Shown here one piece after another: positions 1 through 8,320 of a stretch of 64,000 bases of DNA (the first letter of the stretch is position 1; each line of letters opens with the position of its first letter). Origin of the DNA: Ignavibacteriaceae bacterium (GTDB lineage Bacteria > Bacteroidota > Ignavibacteria > Ignavibacteriales > Ignavibacteriaceae). Location of the stretch: contig JACZKK010000200.1 in NCBI GenBank assembly GCA_014860115.1, positions 1 through 64,000 on the forward strand, in the 5' to 3' direction. The notes under the pieces were generated by a model that saw nothing but the letters and a program-made list of their open reading frames with translations, searched no databases and was not told the origin of the DNA. The translations under genes were made by a program, and so were the position numbers.

Positions 1-381
1 ATGATAGGCAGTTGTTCGAATGTAAGGCTCAACTTGTTCTGCAGTCAGGATTCCAAGCTTACCATCGAGAGGATAAAGTTGAATTCCGCTTAATCTGGCT
101 GGAGAAGCGGATTCATAATTAAAAATATGTGCCTCACGATCGCAAATTACTTCATCGCCAGGATCAGTGAGAATATTTAAACACATTTGATTTCCCATCA
201 CTCCACTTGGAACGTAAAGCGCAGCTTCTTTTCCCAGAAGTTCAGCGATGTATTCCTCAAGTTTGTTGACGGTTGGATCCTCTTTAAAAACGTCATCACC
301 AACTTCTGCTTCGTACATTGCTTTACGCATTTCGGGTGATGGTTTAGTAACTGTGTCGCTTCTTAAGTCTATAAATTTCAT
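1..381 (-). CDS. ltaE: Low-specificity L-threonine aldolase, 3' end cut by window edge
   Basis: A reading frame starts with ATG at 381 and runs off the left edge, giving 127 N-terminal residues. It opens with FIDLRSDTVTKPSPEMRKA, the signature of PLP-dependent low-specificity threonine aldolases, followed by VGDDVFKEDPTVNKLE and LYVPSGVMGNQ, which also match the family N-terminus. The enzyme cleaves L-threonine or L-allo-threonine to glycine and acetaldehyde in the cytosol. The PLP lysine lies in the missing part. Two hairpins (395-467) sit between this gene and lnt, so it is probably a separate unit. The family call is firm; the substrate stereospecificity cannot be read here. Confidence 0.93.
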   Translation of the reverse strand, partial: MKFIDLRSDTVTKPSPEMRKAMYEAEVGDDVFKEDPTVNKLEEYIAELLGKEAALYVPSGVMGNQMCLNILTDPGDEVICDREAHIFNYESASPARLSGIQLYPLDGKLGILTAEQVEPYIRTTAYH

Positions 382-394
382 TTTGATTCCAGAT

Positions 395-421
395 GTCATC
401 CTGAGCCTGTCGAAGGATGAC
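395..421. repeat. Short palindromic repeat (hairpin)
   Basis: GTCATCC (395-401) pairs perfectly with GGATGAC (415-421) around a 13-base loop containing CTGTCGAA. This looks like a dispersed extragenic palindrome rather than a classic terminator, because no T-run follows on either strand. Confidence 0.6.
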
Positions 422-438
422 TAAGTTACTAGAAATAA

Positions 439-467
439 TGTCACACTTCGACAAGCTTAGTGTGACA
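439..467. repeat. Second short palindromic repeat (hairpin)
   Basis: TGTCACAC (439-446) pairs perfectly with GTGTGACA (460-467). The loop TTCGACAAGCTTA is related in sequence to the loop of the hairpin 18 bases to its left. The pair fills most of the gap between the threonine aldolase start and the lnt stop and may protect or end transcripts. Confidence 0.6.
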
Positions 468-474
468 GAAGAAT

Positions 475-2133
475 TCACATTTTAAATTTTTTCTTCAGCC
501 AAATTAAAATATTCATTCCAAAAATCCAGAAGGAAAATACAGAACATAGAACCGGGATAATTAATGGGTATTCAGAATAAAAAGTTTTTTCAGTTTGAAG
601 AGGAACTTCACCAACCAAAGTTGTTTTTGTGAACAAATCAGTCTCAGCCAGAATTTCACCTTTTGCATTTATAATGCAGCTTACACCTCCATTTGCACAA
701 CGTACCACTGATCTTCTGTTTTCAACGGCACGAAGCATTGCAAAATCTTTATGCTGATATGGTCCGCTTGATTTTCCGTACCAGCTGTCATTAGTAACAA
801 CCGTAATCATCTCTGCACCTTTCTGAACAAACGCAGTAACAAAAACGGGATCGACAGATTCATAGCAAACAAGTCCGCCAATATTAAATGTATCAAGTTT
901 ATCATTATAAATTTTAAAAACTGTTGTATCCTTCCCGATATTCCATCCGGTTATTCCTACTCCCCATTTAAAAATGTCTCCAAGAAAAGTAAATTGATCT
1001 GCGAAAGGAACTTTTTCTCCCAGCGGAACAAGTTTCATCTTTCCATAACGTTGAATTTCTCTGGTTCCCGGATTAAGCCCTATTACAGCATTATAAGTTC
1101 TGTAATAATAATTTCCTTGTTCAGAAAATTTTGAATCTTCAGGGAGATTATTCTGATCAAAATCATAAATTATATCAGGCATTCCTGTAAGCAAAGAAAC
1201 ATTATTAGTATCAAGAAATTTGAAGATCGAATTTTCAACTGAATGATAACCACCGCCAAAAGCATATACAGGTAGAGCCGTCTCTGGCCATAAAATAATT
1301 TCAGCACCTTTATTAACGCATTGTTGAGAGAGCCCGAGATATTGATTTGTCAGTTGACCAAGATTACCGGTTGACCATTTGTCCCAGGGATTAAGATCTG
1401 GTTGAACAATTCCAACTTTAATTTTTCTTTCTGAAATCTTGAATGACGAAACTTTGTAAATCCCGTACATCAGTAAACAAAGAAAAATACATATTGCAAT
1501 AAAAGCAGGTTTTAGTCTAAACTTTTCTTCAGACCTTTTTTCAAACAATGACTTAAAGAGAAGCACATTTATGTAAGCAGTTAATAAGGATAAACCATTT
1601 GTTCCAATGATATCTGCACCTTGAATAAATAGATTAAACTTTGCTAAACCATGACCAAGCAGCACCCAGGGAAATCTTAAATCAGTTAGAGTCAAAAGAT
1701 ATTCAAGTGTTACCCAGAAAATCGGGAAGAGCCAAAGTGCATCAAATTTTGGAAAGACTTTTTTAGCTAAGTAATAGAGCGTAGAAGGAATAAGCATTAC
1801 ACTTGGATATGCAAATAAAAGTGCTGCACCAGCTAACATTAAATATGGATCAGCTTCGGATGACCAGCTTCCAACCCAGTAAATAGTTGTAATGCTGAAG
1901 AAGAATGAAAAAAGAAAAGTTGCTTTACTAATTGAAGCAAGAGTAGTTCTTCTATTTATTACAATGAAGTAAGGAATCAGTCCAACAAAAATAAAAAGCG
2001 TAAACGGGAAAGGAAGTGGCGGGAAAGATATTCCAAGTATAATTCCACTAAAGATTAACAACATCCACTCTTTTCTTCTCTGTTTTCTCTCTTCAGGCGT
2101 TACTGGTATTCTGTATTTTGATAAAAACTTCAA
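475..2133 (-). CDS. lnt: Apolipoprotein N-acyltransferase
   Basis: This 552-residue inner-membrane enzyme adds the third acyl chain to the N-terminal cysteine of lipoproteins. The N-terminal half has about six hydrophobic segments; the C-terminal half is a carbon-nitrogen hydrolase domain. The catalytic triad is visible: Glu in ILWPETALP, Lys in GKMKLVPLGEKVPF, Cys in GGLVCYES. The start is a TTG at 2131-2133 that overlaps the TGA of the upstream dedA gene as TTGA, which supports coupled translation. A later methionine (residue 24, before the first membrane segment) is the alternative start. It is the last gene of the acyP-ispF-dedA-lnt operon. Its lipoprotein clients would include the TPR and DUF4837 lipoproteins in this window. 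Confidence 0.95.
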   Translation of the reverse strand: MKFLSKYRIPVTPEERKQRRKEWMLLIFSGIILGISFPPLPFPFTLFIFVGLIPYFIVINRRTTLASISKATFLFSFFFSITTIYWVGSWSSEADPYLMLAGAALLFAYPSVMLIPSTLYYLAKKVFPKFDALWLFPIFWVTLEYLLTLTDLRFPWVLLGHGLAKFNLFIQGADIIGTNGLSLLTAYINVLLFKSLFEKRSEEKFRLKPAFIAICIFLCLLMYGIYKVSSFKISERKIKVGIVQPDLNPWDKWSTGNLGQLTNQYLGLSQQCVNKGAEIILWPETALPVYAFGGGYHSVENSIFKFLDTNNVSLLTGMPDIIYDFDQNNLPEDSKFSEQGNYYYRTYNAVIGLNPGTREIQRYGKMKLVPLGEKVPFADQFTFLGDIFKWGVGITGWNIGKDTTVFKIYNDKLDTFNIGGLVCYESVDPVFVTAFVQKGAEMITVVTNDSWYGKSSGPYQHKDFAMLRAVENRRSVVRCANGGVSCIINAKGEILAETDLFTKTTLVGEVPLQTEKTFYSEYPLIIPVLCSVFSFWIFGMNILIWLKKKFKM

Positions 2134-2741
2134 GCTGCTGATTTCCTTTTTCTGAAAAAGAATCTGATGATGAGAACCAGAATAACAACCACAGTTACAC
2201 CAATTACTATGTTACTATATGTTGTCAGGTATTCATCAACAATAGAAACATTATCACCGAATACAAATCCAAGGTAAAGTAAAATAGCATTCCAGAAAAG
2301 AGCAGAAACAAAGCAGAGGGTTATTGTTCGTTTCGGATCAAGATTACTAATCCCTGCAAAGAAAGAAATTACTGCTCTTGTACCAGGCATAAAACGGTTT
2401 ACAACAACGATAAAGTAGCCGTACTTTCTGAACCACGATTCAACTTTATCAAGTGATTCAACAGGAATAAATTTGAATCTTTCGGAGTGAATTAATTTTT
2501 TATCAACAGTTGAACCAATATAAAACATAAGAGTAAAGCCCAATATACTGCCGAGTGTTGTGAAAGAGAGTGCGAGGAAAAAATTAATAGCACCAGTCCC
2601 AACAAGTGAACCGCCAACAACGGTTACAACATCACTTGGCGAAGGTGGAAAAACATTTTCAATAAATGCGAAGAAAAACAGAGTAAGATAAATCCAAATA
2701 GGAGAAAAGGTAGAGATTTGAGTGAGTATATTTTCGAACAT
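2130..2741 (-). CDS. DedA-family membrane protein
   Basis: A 203-residue polytopic protein with the DedA/VTT (SNARE-associated) domain. The family motifs ENVFPPSPSDVV and FMPGTRAVISFFAG are clear, and the protein ends in a basic tail (FFRKRKSAA). Family members act in the inner membrane as phospholipid flippases or undecaprenyl-phosphate transporters and support membrane homeostasis. The ATG at 2739-2741 shares one base with the ispF stop (TAATG), and the stop overlaps the lnt start. The transported substrate cannot be told from sequence. Confidence 0.9.
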   Translation of the reverse strand: MFENILTQISTFSPIWIYLTLFFFAFIENVFPPSPSDVVTVVGGSLVGTGAINFFLALSFTTLGSILGFTLMFYIGSTVDKKLIHSERFKFIPVESLDKVESWFRKYGYFIVVVNRFMPGTRAVISFFAGISNLDPKRTITLCFVSALFWNAILLYLGFVFGDNVSIVDEYLTTYSNIVIGVTVVVILVLIIRFFFRKRKSAA

Positions 2742-3226
2742 TATTTTCTTACTACAGTTGCAACAGCCATTACAGAAATGCCTTCTTCTCTTCCAACAAA
2801 TCCAAGTTTTTCAGTCGTGGTCGCTTTGATTGATATCCGATCAGAACCAATGTCAAGAATTTTAGAAATCTTTTCTTTCATCTTCTGTACATAAGGAGAA
2901 ATCTTAGGCTGCTGAAGCATAACTACAACATCAATGTTGTTGACATAATAGCCTCTGTTCCGTATCAGCTCGTGTGCTTTTTTCAGGAAAACTGTACTGT
3001 CAGCATTTTTATATCGTGAATCATCATCGGGAAAGTGTATACCTATATCACCAAGTGACAGGGAGCCAAGCATTGCATCGGTAATTGCGTGTAAAAGCGC
3101 ATCTGCATCAGAGTGACCGGTTAAACCTTTTTCGTGAGCAATTTCAATTCCGCCGAGGATTAATTTTCTGCCTTCAGCAAATGCGTGGACGTCAAATCCA
3201 ATTCCAGTTCTTAAGTCTATTATCAA
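2741..3226 (-). CDS. ispF: 2-C-methyl-D-erythritol 2,4-cyclodiphosphate synthase
   Basis: A 161-residue enzyme of the MEP isoprenoid pathway that cyclises CDP-methylerythritol phosphate. The metal ligands D12, H14 (GIGFDVHAF) and H46 (GHSDADALLHA) are present, as is the C-terminal signature TTTEKLGFVGREEG. The start is TTG at 3224-3226, the only initiation-type codon upstream of the conserved core in frame. It overlaps the acyP TGA as TTGA. The length is normal. No ispD gene is visible alongside. Expression should depend on translation of acyP. Confidence 0.96.
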   Translation of the reverse strand: MIIDLRTGIGFDVHAFAEGRKLILGGIEIAHEKGLTGHSDADALLHAITDAMLGSLSLGDIGIHFPDDDSRYKNADSTVFLKKAHELIRNRGYYVNNIDVVVMLQQPKISPYVQKMKEKISKILDIGSDRISIKATTTEKLGFVGREEGISVMAVATVVRK

Positions 3227-3498
3227 AATCTCACCTCAAAGTCTGTGAATTCATTTTTTGGTTCCTGCCAATCTATTTTGCAGAATTTAACAGAAGCGTG
3301 TATTGGTCCCACTTTTATCTTTTTTATCATCTCTTCGACCATAACTTTCTCTCCTTCTATAACTGTAAGCACTTCACCTGTGTACAGGTTTTGTGTGTAA
3401 CCTTTTAATCCAAGCTTTTGCGCTTCCCGAATAACAAAATACCTGTAACTGACTCCCTGCACCAATCCATTAACAACAATTTCCGCACGAACTTCCAT
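3223..3498 (-). CDS. acyP: Acylphosphatase
   Basis: A 91-residue cytosolic acylphosphatase that hydrolyses carboxyl-phosphate bonds such as those in acetyl phosphate or carbamoyl phosphate. The fold signature GLVQGVSYRYFVIREAQ holds the phosphate-binding loop and catalytic Arg19; Asn37 lies in YTQNLYTGEV. The length matches the family. It is the first gene of the acyP-ispF-dedA-lnt operon, with a possible promoter at 3532-3561. Its TGA stop contains the ispF start codon. Confidence 0.93.
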   Translation of the reverse strand: MEVRAEIVVNGLVQGVSYRYFVIREAQKLGLKGYTQNLYTGEVLTVIEGEKVMVEEMIKKIKVGPIHASVKFCKIDWQEPKNEFTDFEVRF

Positions 3499-3531
3499 TG
3501 AAAAATAAATATTTCTTTAAGAAATGATATA

Positions 3532-3561
3532 AAAAATTAGAGATTTTTTGTGTGAGTACAA
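3532..3561 (-). promoter_or_regulatory. Possible promoter of the acyP-ispF-dedA-lnt operon
   Basis: TTGTAC (3561-3556) is followed after 16 bases by TAATTTTT (3539-3532), a 7 of 8 match to the Bacteroidota TAnnTTTG element. It lies about 35 bases upstream of the acyP start. The region is AT-rich, so a chance match is possible. Confidence 0.4.
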
Positions 3562-3573
3562 AGAGAAACTATT

Positions 3574-4482
3574 CTATTCTTTCTTCGTATACCCAAAGCT
3601 CTTAAGCAGGTTTTCGTCACTCCGCCATTTCTTTCTGACTTTCACTCTCAGTTCAAGGAAAACTTCCCGCTGTAAAAATTCTTCAATTGATTTTCTTGAA
3701 ACCTCACCAAGCTTTTTAATTGCAGAACCAACTTTACCAATAATGATTGCCTTCTGAGATTCCCGTTCAACAACAACTTCTGCACTTATAAAATGTTTAC
3801 TAGTTTCACGCTCTTTGAACTCAACAATCAAAACCTCGCAGCTATAAGGTATCTCATCACGATAAATCTCAAGAATTTTTTCTCTTATAATTTCAGATAC
3901 AAAGAATCTTTCACTCTCATCAGTTACCTGGTCATCCGGAAATAGTTTCGGTCCTTCAGCGAGATGGCGAATGATTTCTTCTCTCACTCGTTGGATATTA
4001 AAATTGAGTGAAGCTGAGATTGGGATGACTTCATCAAATATTTTTTTCGCCTCAAAAATCTTGATCAGTTCAGTTGCTCTCTCCTGAGTCAGCAAATCGA
4101 CTTTGTTAAGAACCAACATTTTGGGTTTCTTTGATTTGAAGACACTTGCTTTCACAAATTCCTGGTTGAACAAGGTTTCAGCCTGAGGATCTTCCTTCAC
4201 ATCAATGATCAGAATAATTACATCAGCATCATCCAATGATGACTTAACATCTTCCATCATTTTTTCCTGGAGAAGATAAGCTGGAGATAAAATTCCGGGT
4301 GTATCAAGAAAAATTATCTGATAACTCTCTTCGCTCAGTATTCCAAGAATTCTTTTTCTTGTCGTTTGCGGCTTTGAAGTTGTAATCGATAGCTTTTGAC
4401 CAAGTAAGGCATTTAGCAGCGTGGATTTACCAGAGTTGGGTAAACCGAGTATTGCCACGTAACCGGTTTTGTGTTCAGTCAT
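3574..4482 (-). CDS. era: GTPase Era
   Basis: A 302-residue ribosome-assembly GTPase that binds the 3' end of 16S rRNA. The P-loop GLPNSGKS spans residues 13-20; the switch region TTRKRILG, DTPGI, NKVD and ISAS follow in the right order. The C-terminal KH domain carries ESQKAIIIGKVGSAIKKLG. The length is typical. The gene starts with ATG at 4482 and stands alone between the anti-sigma gene and acyP. Confidence 0.97.
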   Translation of the reverse strand: MTEHKTGYVAILGLPNSGKSTLLNALLGQKLSITTSKPQTTRKRILGILSEESYQIIFLDTPGILSPAYLLQEKMMEDVKSSLDDADVIILIIDVKEDPQAETLFNQEFVKASVFKSKKPKMLVLNKVDLLTQERATELIKIFEAKKIFDEVIPISASLNFNIQRVREEIIRHLAEGPKLFPDDQVTDESERFFVSEIIREKILEIYRDEIPYSCEVLIVEFKERETSKHFISAEVVVERESQKAIIIGKVGSAIKKLGEVSRKSIEEFLQREVFLELRVKVRKKWRSDENLLKSFGYTKKE

Positions 4483-4535
4483 TTAATAAAAATATTTATT
4501 TGATTTGTTAAAGGTACGAAAGGATAAGCTAAATA

Positions 4536-5075
4536 TTACAGGTGTTGCCCATTACTCAAATTAGCTTTTGCTCGCTTCTGCATTTCAAAAAAGAAATAAC
4601 CTGAGACAATGATCAATAAAGAGAAGACTGAGCCAATAATAGATAGTCCCTTCCCGCTGAAGAGATGTTGAAGAGTCTTAACGAGCCCATCAGTCAGAGT
4701 ACTTACAGAATCGAGAACTGACTTCGATTCACCGATTGAAGATGGAGCCGAAGAAATTATTGCAGAAATTACGAATCCAAAAATTATCAAACAAAGTAGT
4801 GTGATGAATGTAGCTATTGAAACTATGAAATATTTTTGCTGCTTTGGTATTGCAAATTTCCTTCTTACGATCTGGTTCATAATTTTATCTGCGAAGGCAG
4901 GACTAACTTCATCTTCCTTCATGTCAAATAATTTTTCGTGAACCAGTTTCAATGCGTTGTATTTTTTCTGTAATTCTTCAGAAGTGCTAAGTCCGTATTT
5001 TACCTGTTCGGATTCTTCTCTGCTTAATTCGCCATCAAGATATTTGTTTAATATTTCGTCTGTAATCTGGATCAT
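4536..5075 (-). CDS. Membrane anti-sigma factor (partner of the adjacent ECF sigma)
   Basis: A 179-residue protein with an anti-sigma-type N-terminus (LNKYLDGELSREESEQV), a basic stretch (VRRKFAIPKQQKY), and two hydrophobic segments at roughly residues 82-108 and 143-165. Its start overlaps the sigma gene stop as ATGA, so the two are translationally coupled, as expected of an inhibitor kept in ratio with its sigma factor. No Cys/His zinc motif is present. The role is inferred from domain shape and context. The signal it senses is unknown; it could respond to envelope state through the region between its two membrane segments. Confidence 0.75.
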   Translation of the reverse strand: MIQITDEILNKYLDGELSREESEQVKYGLSTSEELQKKYNALKLVHEKLFDMKEDEVSPAFADKIMNQIVRRKFAIPKQQKYFIVSIATFITLLCLIIFGFVISAIISSAPSSIGESKSVLDSVSTLTDGLVKTLQHLFSGKGLSIIGSVFSLLIIVSGYFFFEMQKRAKANLSNGQHL

Positions 5076-5638
5076 ATTAATTCTTCTGATAATTTACTTT
5101 TTAAAACTAAATCACGCAACAAATTGCGGGAACGATGAAGCATCACTTTCACATTGGAAGCAGTAATTTGCATCACCTCACTAATTTCCTCAATGCTCAT
5201 TTCATTCAAATAAAACATTGTAATAATTGCTGAATATTTTTCAGGTAATTTATTAATGATTTTATGAACTAATTCATTTATATCTTTCTTTTCAATATCA
5301 ACAGAATTGTATTCACTAACAAGATTAAAATGATCTTCCACCGAGGTCATCTCAGCTTCAATCTTACGCTTCTGTGAAGATAATTTTGTCAATGCACTAT
5401 TATATACGATCCTGTAAAACCATGTGGAAAATTTAGCTTCACCTTTAAAGCTGCTTAACGAATTATACGCTTTTAAAAAGCAATCCTGCAAAACTTCCTC
5501 AGCGTCAAATTCATTTTTTAGCATTCTCGTTAGCATAGAAAATGCTTTGTTTTTATACCTATTTATAATAATTGAGTAATCGGACTCGTTGCCTTTCCTA
5601 ACCGAATCAATTATTTCCTGATCAGAAAGATTTCTCAT
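5072..5638 (-). CDS. ECF-type RNA polymerase sigma factor
   Basis: A 188-residue sigma-70 family ECF factor. Region 2 shows DAEEVLQDCFLKAYNSL and STWFYRIVYNSAL; region 4 shows INKLPEKYSAIITMFYLNEM and a helix-turn-helix ending VKVMLHRSRNLLR. It is followed directly by its anti-sigma gene. A candidate ECF promoter (5646-5675) ends only 7 bases before the ATG, implying autoregulation and a nearly leaderless mRNA. A second promoter of the same type points at the divergent DUF6249 gene, the likeliest regulon member. Confidence 0.93.
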   Translation of the reverse strand: MRNLSDQEIIDSVRKGNESDYSIIINRYKNKAFSMLTRMLKNEFDAEEVLQDCFLKAYNSLSSFKGEAKFSTWFYRIVYNSALTKLSSQKRKIEAEMTSVEDHFNLVSEYNSVDIEKKDINELVHKIINKLPEKYSAIITMFYLNEMSIEEISEVMQITASNVKVMLHRSRNLLRDLVLKSKLSEELI

Positions 5639-5645
5639 TCAACTC

Positions 5646-5675
5646 TTAGACTATAATTCCGTGATATAAGTTACA
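5646..5675 (-). promoter_or_regulatory. ECF-type promoter of the sigma/anti-sigma operon
   Basis: TGTAACT (5675-5669) and GTCTAA (5651-5646) are separated by exactly 17 bases. The GTAAC/GTC pair is the usual shape of ECF promoters. The same elements at the same spacing occur on the other strand in front of the divergent gene (5763-5792), which makes chance unlikely. Predicted transcription starts at or next to the ATG at 5638. Confidence 0.65.
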
Positions 5676-5762
5676 CGTTGTTAATCTCTGCTGAAAAATA
5701 GCAGGTGAAAATAAAAAAAGCAATCAAATAGTCAACAAATCAAAATTAGCATTGTTCCAAAC

Positions 5763-5792
5763 TGTAACCTCCAACTGATTAGTAGTGTCTGA
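5763..5792 (+). promoter_or_regulatory. ECF-type promoter of the DUF6249 gene
   Basis: TGTAACC (5763-5769) and GTCTGA (5787-5792) are separated by 17 bases, matching the promoter facing the sigma gene. The leader would be about 23-25 bases and contains AAAGGA before the ATG at 5822. Confidence 0.65.
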
Positions 5793-5821
5793 ACTAGTAA
5801 ACAAAAAGAAAGGATACTAAA

Positions 5822-6196
5822 ATGGAAGGAACAATAGCAGTATTTATTCCCATAGTAATGTTCTTAATAGTAGGATTGATAGTAGTTACAGCTATCTATT
5901 ACAGATCAAGAGAAAGACAGATGCTCATTGACAAAGGACTTTCAGCCGAAGATATGAAAAAATTCTTCGAACAGAAGAGAGATCCTTTCTGGTTAATGAA
6001 GGTTGGAATCATTTGTATATTCTTTGGAATCGGACTTGGTATTGGTTTGATGTCCGGAGCAGAGGAAACACGGGAGGTAGTTACTCCAACTTCAATATTT
6101 ATTTTCACGGGAATTGGTTTCGTTATTGCCAATCTTTATGGCAATAAACTAAGACGAAACTATGATCTAGAGAAAAAGTCCGCTAATCTAAATTAA
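5822..6196 (+). CDS. DUF6249-type small membrane protein
   Basis: A 124-residue membrane protein. A hydrophobic segment (residues 5-27) is followed by a charged loop with RERQMLIDKGLSAEDMKKF, then two more hydrophobic segments (about 57-77 and 90-107) and a basic tail. The RxLIDKG loop and layout resemble DUF6249 proteins, which often sit beside ECF sigma factors in Bacteroidota. It is transcribed divergently from the sigma/anti-sigma operon and has a matching ECF promoter, so it is probably a regulon member. The biochemical role is unknown. Confidence 0.75.
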   Translation: MEGTIAVFIPIVMFLIVGLIVVTAIYYRSRERQMLIDKGLSAEDMKKFFEQKRDPFWLMKVGIICIFFGIGLGIGLMSGAEETREVVTPTSIFIFTGIGFVIANLYGNKLRRNYDLEKKSANLN

Positions 6197-6210
6197 TTTT
6201 GTAATCAACT

Positions 6211-6237
6211 GTAGCACAGATTATAAATCTGTGCTAC
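6211..6237. repeat. Perfect hairpin between convergent genes
   Basis: GTAGCACAGATT (6211-6222) and AATCTGTGCTAC (6226-6237) form a perfect 12-bp stem with a 3-base loop, flanked by TTTTG and CAAA. It lies between the convergent DUF6249 and trxB genes and could end transcription from both sides. A degraded relative occurs at 15765-15792. Confidence 0.7.
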
Positions 6238-6247
6238 AAATCATCTA

Positions 6248-7195
6248 TTAAGCCTCTTGTGCTTCAAACCATCGTTCAGCATCGAGTGCTGCCATACAAC
6301 CGGTACCGGCAGCGGTGACAGCCTGACGATACTTGCTATCACTAACATCACCTGCAGCAAAAACACCTTCAATATTTGTATACGTTGAACCTTGTTTTAC
6401 TTTCAGGTAACCAACTTCATCCATATCAAGTTGACCTTTGAAGATTGCTGTGTTCGGTTGATGACCGATTCCAATAAACAAACCATCCGCTTTTAACTCT
6501 TCAGTTGAGTGATCGCGTGTATCTTCAAGCAGAACACCTGTCATTCTTTTTATTCCATTTTGTTCAACACCAAGAACTTCTTTAATAGTTTTGTTAAGCA
6601 TGAATTTAATCTTCGGATTTTTTTGAGCACGATTCAGCATAATGCTTGATGCTCTAAATCCTTCTCTCCTGTGAATAATTGTAACTTCAGATGCATGATT
6701 CGTCAAATAAGTCGCTTCCTCCATTGCTGTATCTCCGCCGCCAATTACCAGGACTTTCTGATTCTTGAAGAAGAAACCATCACAAGTTGCACAAGCAGAT
6801 ACTCCATAGCCCATATATCTTTTTTCACTTTCCAAACCAAGCAATTTTGCGGAGGCACCCGTTGCAACGATAACAGCGTCTGCCGTGTAAACATCGTTGT
6901 AGGATTTAAGAACGAAAGGTCTTTTTGAAAAATCAACTTCTGTTATTTCTTTGTAGATGCTTTCTGCACCGAATCGATGAGCCTGTTTTCTCATGACATC
7001 CATTAAGGCTGGCCCTTGAATGCCATGCTCGAATCCAGGGTAGTTTTCAACTTCTGTAGTGATTGTCAATTGTCCACCCGGCTGCATTCCCTCAAATAGA
7101 ACAGGTTTAAGATTTGCTCTTGCATTGTAAATTGCTGCTGTAAATCCTGCAGGGCCAGATCCAATTATTATTATTTTATGATGATTATCTGACAT
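6248..7195 (-). CDS. trxB: Thioredoxin-disulfide reductase
   Basis: A 315-residue FAD/NADPH flavoenzyme that reduces thioredoxin in the cytosol. The FAD-binding GSGPAGFTAA motif is at residues 12-21. The redox-active pair is C135-A-T-C138, followed by the NADPH-binding GGGDTAMEEA, and the C-terminal FAD motif GVFAAGDV is present. The length is standard. The upstream 180 bases (7196-7375) hold no convincing gene. Confidence 0.97.
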   Translation of the reverse strand: MSDNHHKIIIIGSGPAGFTAAIYNARANLKPVLFEGMQPGGQLTITTEVENYPGFEHGIQGPALMDVMRKQAHRFGAESIYKEITEVDFSKRPFVLKSYNDVYTADAVIVATGASAKLLGLESEKRYMGYGVSACATCDGFFFKNQKVLVIGGGDTAMEEATYLTNHASEVTIIHRREGFRASSIMLNRAQKNPKIKFMLNKTIKEVLGVEQNGIKRMTGVLLEDTRDHSTEELKADGLFIGIGHQPNTAIFKGQLDMDEVGYLKVKQGSTYTNIEGVFAAGDVSDSKYRQAVTAAGTGCMAALDAERWFEAQEA

Positions 7196-7375
7196 TTCTT
7201 TTCCTTCAGTGAATTATAGTTAAAAATTAATTGTTGAAGATTTGATGGCACAAATTTACGAAAGATTCACGGTGGAAGCATAGAGGCATTATTGAATGGA
7301 TGCATACATTCATGCAAACGTGTTATTGATTTAAGCGTCATATTTGCTAATAAGTAAAATATTTCACTCTTTAAG

Positions 7376-8296
7376 TCAATTAAATTTGATGTGTAAAGCA
7401 TTACGCTTCAATCCGTTAAGCTTCGCTCTCTTAATAGGTGAGATCTTAAATTTTTCTTTAAACTCTTCTTCATTCATTTCTATCACTTCATTCAATGTCA
7501 ACTCTTTGTTTTGTGGATGAAAATCTTTTATCAGAGTTTCAACCGGAAATTTTTGATTCCATGGACAAACATCCTGACAGATATCGCAGCCGAATAACCA
7601 GTTATCAAACTTGCCTTTAAATTCTGATGAGATTTCACTTTTATTTTCAATCGTTAAATACGAAATACATTTGTTTGCATCGACAACATATTCCTGGACA
7701 ATTGCATTTGTCGGACAAGCATCAATACAGGCTGTACAGGTTCCGCAAAAATCCGGAATCGGATCGGAGTAATTGAAGTCATAATTAGTAATAGTGTTGG
7801 CAATAAAGAACCAACTTCCGATTTCACGATTGATTACATTAGTATGTTTACCGAGCCATCCTAATCCTGCACGTACTGCCCAGGCTTTATCCATTACTGG
7901 ACCGGTATCAACATAGGAAATGGATTTGAATGCGGGATCAACTTTTTTGAGTTCCAGTTCAAGTTCATTCAGCATTGACCAGATAATAAGATGATAATCT
8001 TTTCCCCAGGCATAACGGGAAATCTTCCCTTTGGCATCGTCAGATGAGTAGGAATCAGGAGTGTAGTAGTTGAGTCCGAGTGAAATAACAAATTTTGCTT
8101 CTGGAAAAAATTGCTTAACATCTTTTCGCTTCTCAATATTTCTTTCCATATAATCCATCCCGGCTTGAAAATTCTTATCCAGCCATTGCTGAAGATGCTC
8201 AGATTCTTTATACAAAGTTTCCGCTTTTGCAAAACCAACTAAATCAAAACCAACGGCTTTTGCTTTCTGAATTACTATTTCATTAGTGAGTTTCAT
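7376..8296 (-). CDS. queG: Epoxyqueuosine reductase
   Basis: A 306-residue cobalamin- and iron-sulfur-dependent enzyme that performs the last step of queuosine synthesis in tRNA. The N-terminal part has the family features GLNYYTP, DTGPVMDKAWAVRAGLGW and GSWFFIANT. Two 4Fe-4S clusters are bound by CGTCTACIDACP and CDICQDVCPWNQ. It is shorter than QueG proteins that carry an added C-terminal HEAT domain. No other queuosine gene is in the window. Confidence 0.95.
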   Translation of the reverse strand: MKLTNEIVIQKAKAVGFDLVGFAKAETLYKESEHLQQWLDKNFQAGMDYMERNIEKRKDVKQFFPEAKFVISLGLNYYTPDSYSSDDAKGKISRYAWGKDYHLIIWSMLNELELELKKVDPAFKSISYVDTGPVMDKAWAVRAGLGWLGKHTNVINREIGSWFFIANTITNYDFNYSDPIPDFCGTCTACIDACPTNAIVQEYVVDANKCISYLTIENKSEISSEFKGKFDNWLFGCDICQDVCPWNQKFPVETLIKDFHPQNKELTLNEVIEMNEEEFKEKFKISPIKRAKLNGLKRNALHIKFN

Positions 8297-8320
8297 ATAA
8301 TCTTAGAATTGTTTGCCGGT

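Noticed and set aside
4536..5075. Zinc-finger anti-sigma (zf-HC2) call
   Set aside because: No His/Cys cluster in the N-terminal domain; only the general anti-sigma layout can be supported.
7196..7375. trxB promoter TTGACT-N17-TACTTATT near 7349-7379
   Set aside because: The second element matches TAnnTTTG poorly and the TTG box lies in the end of queG.
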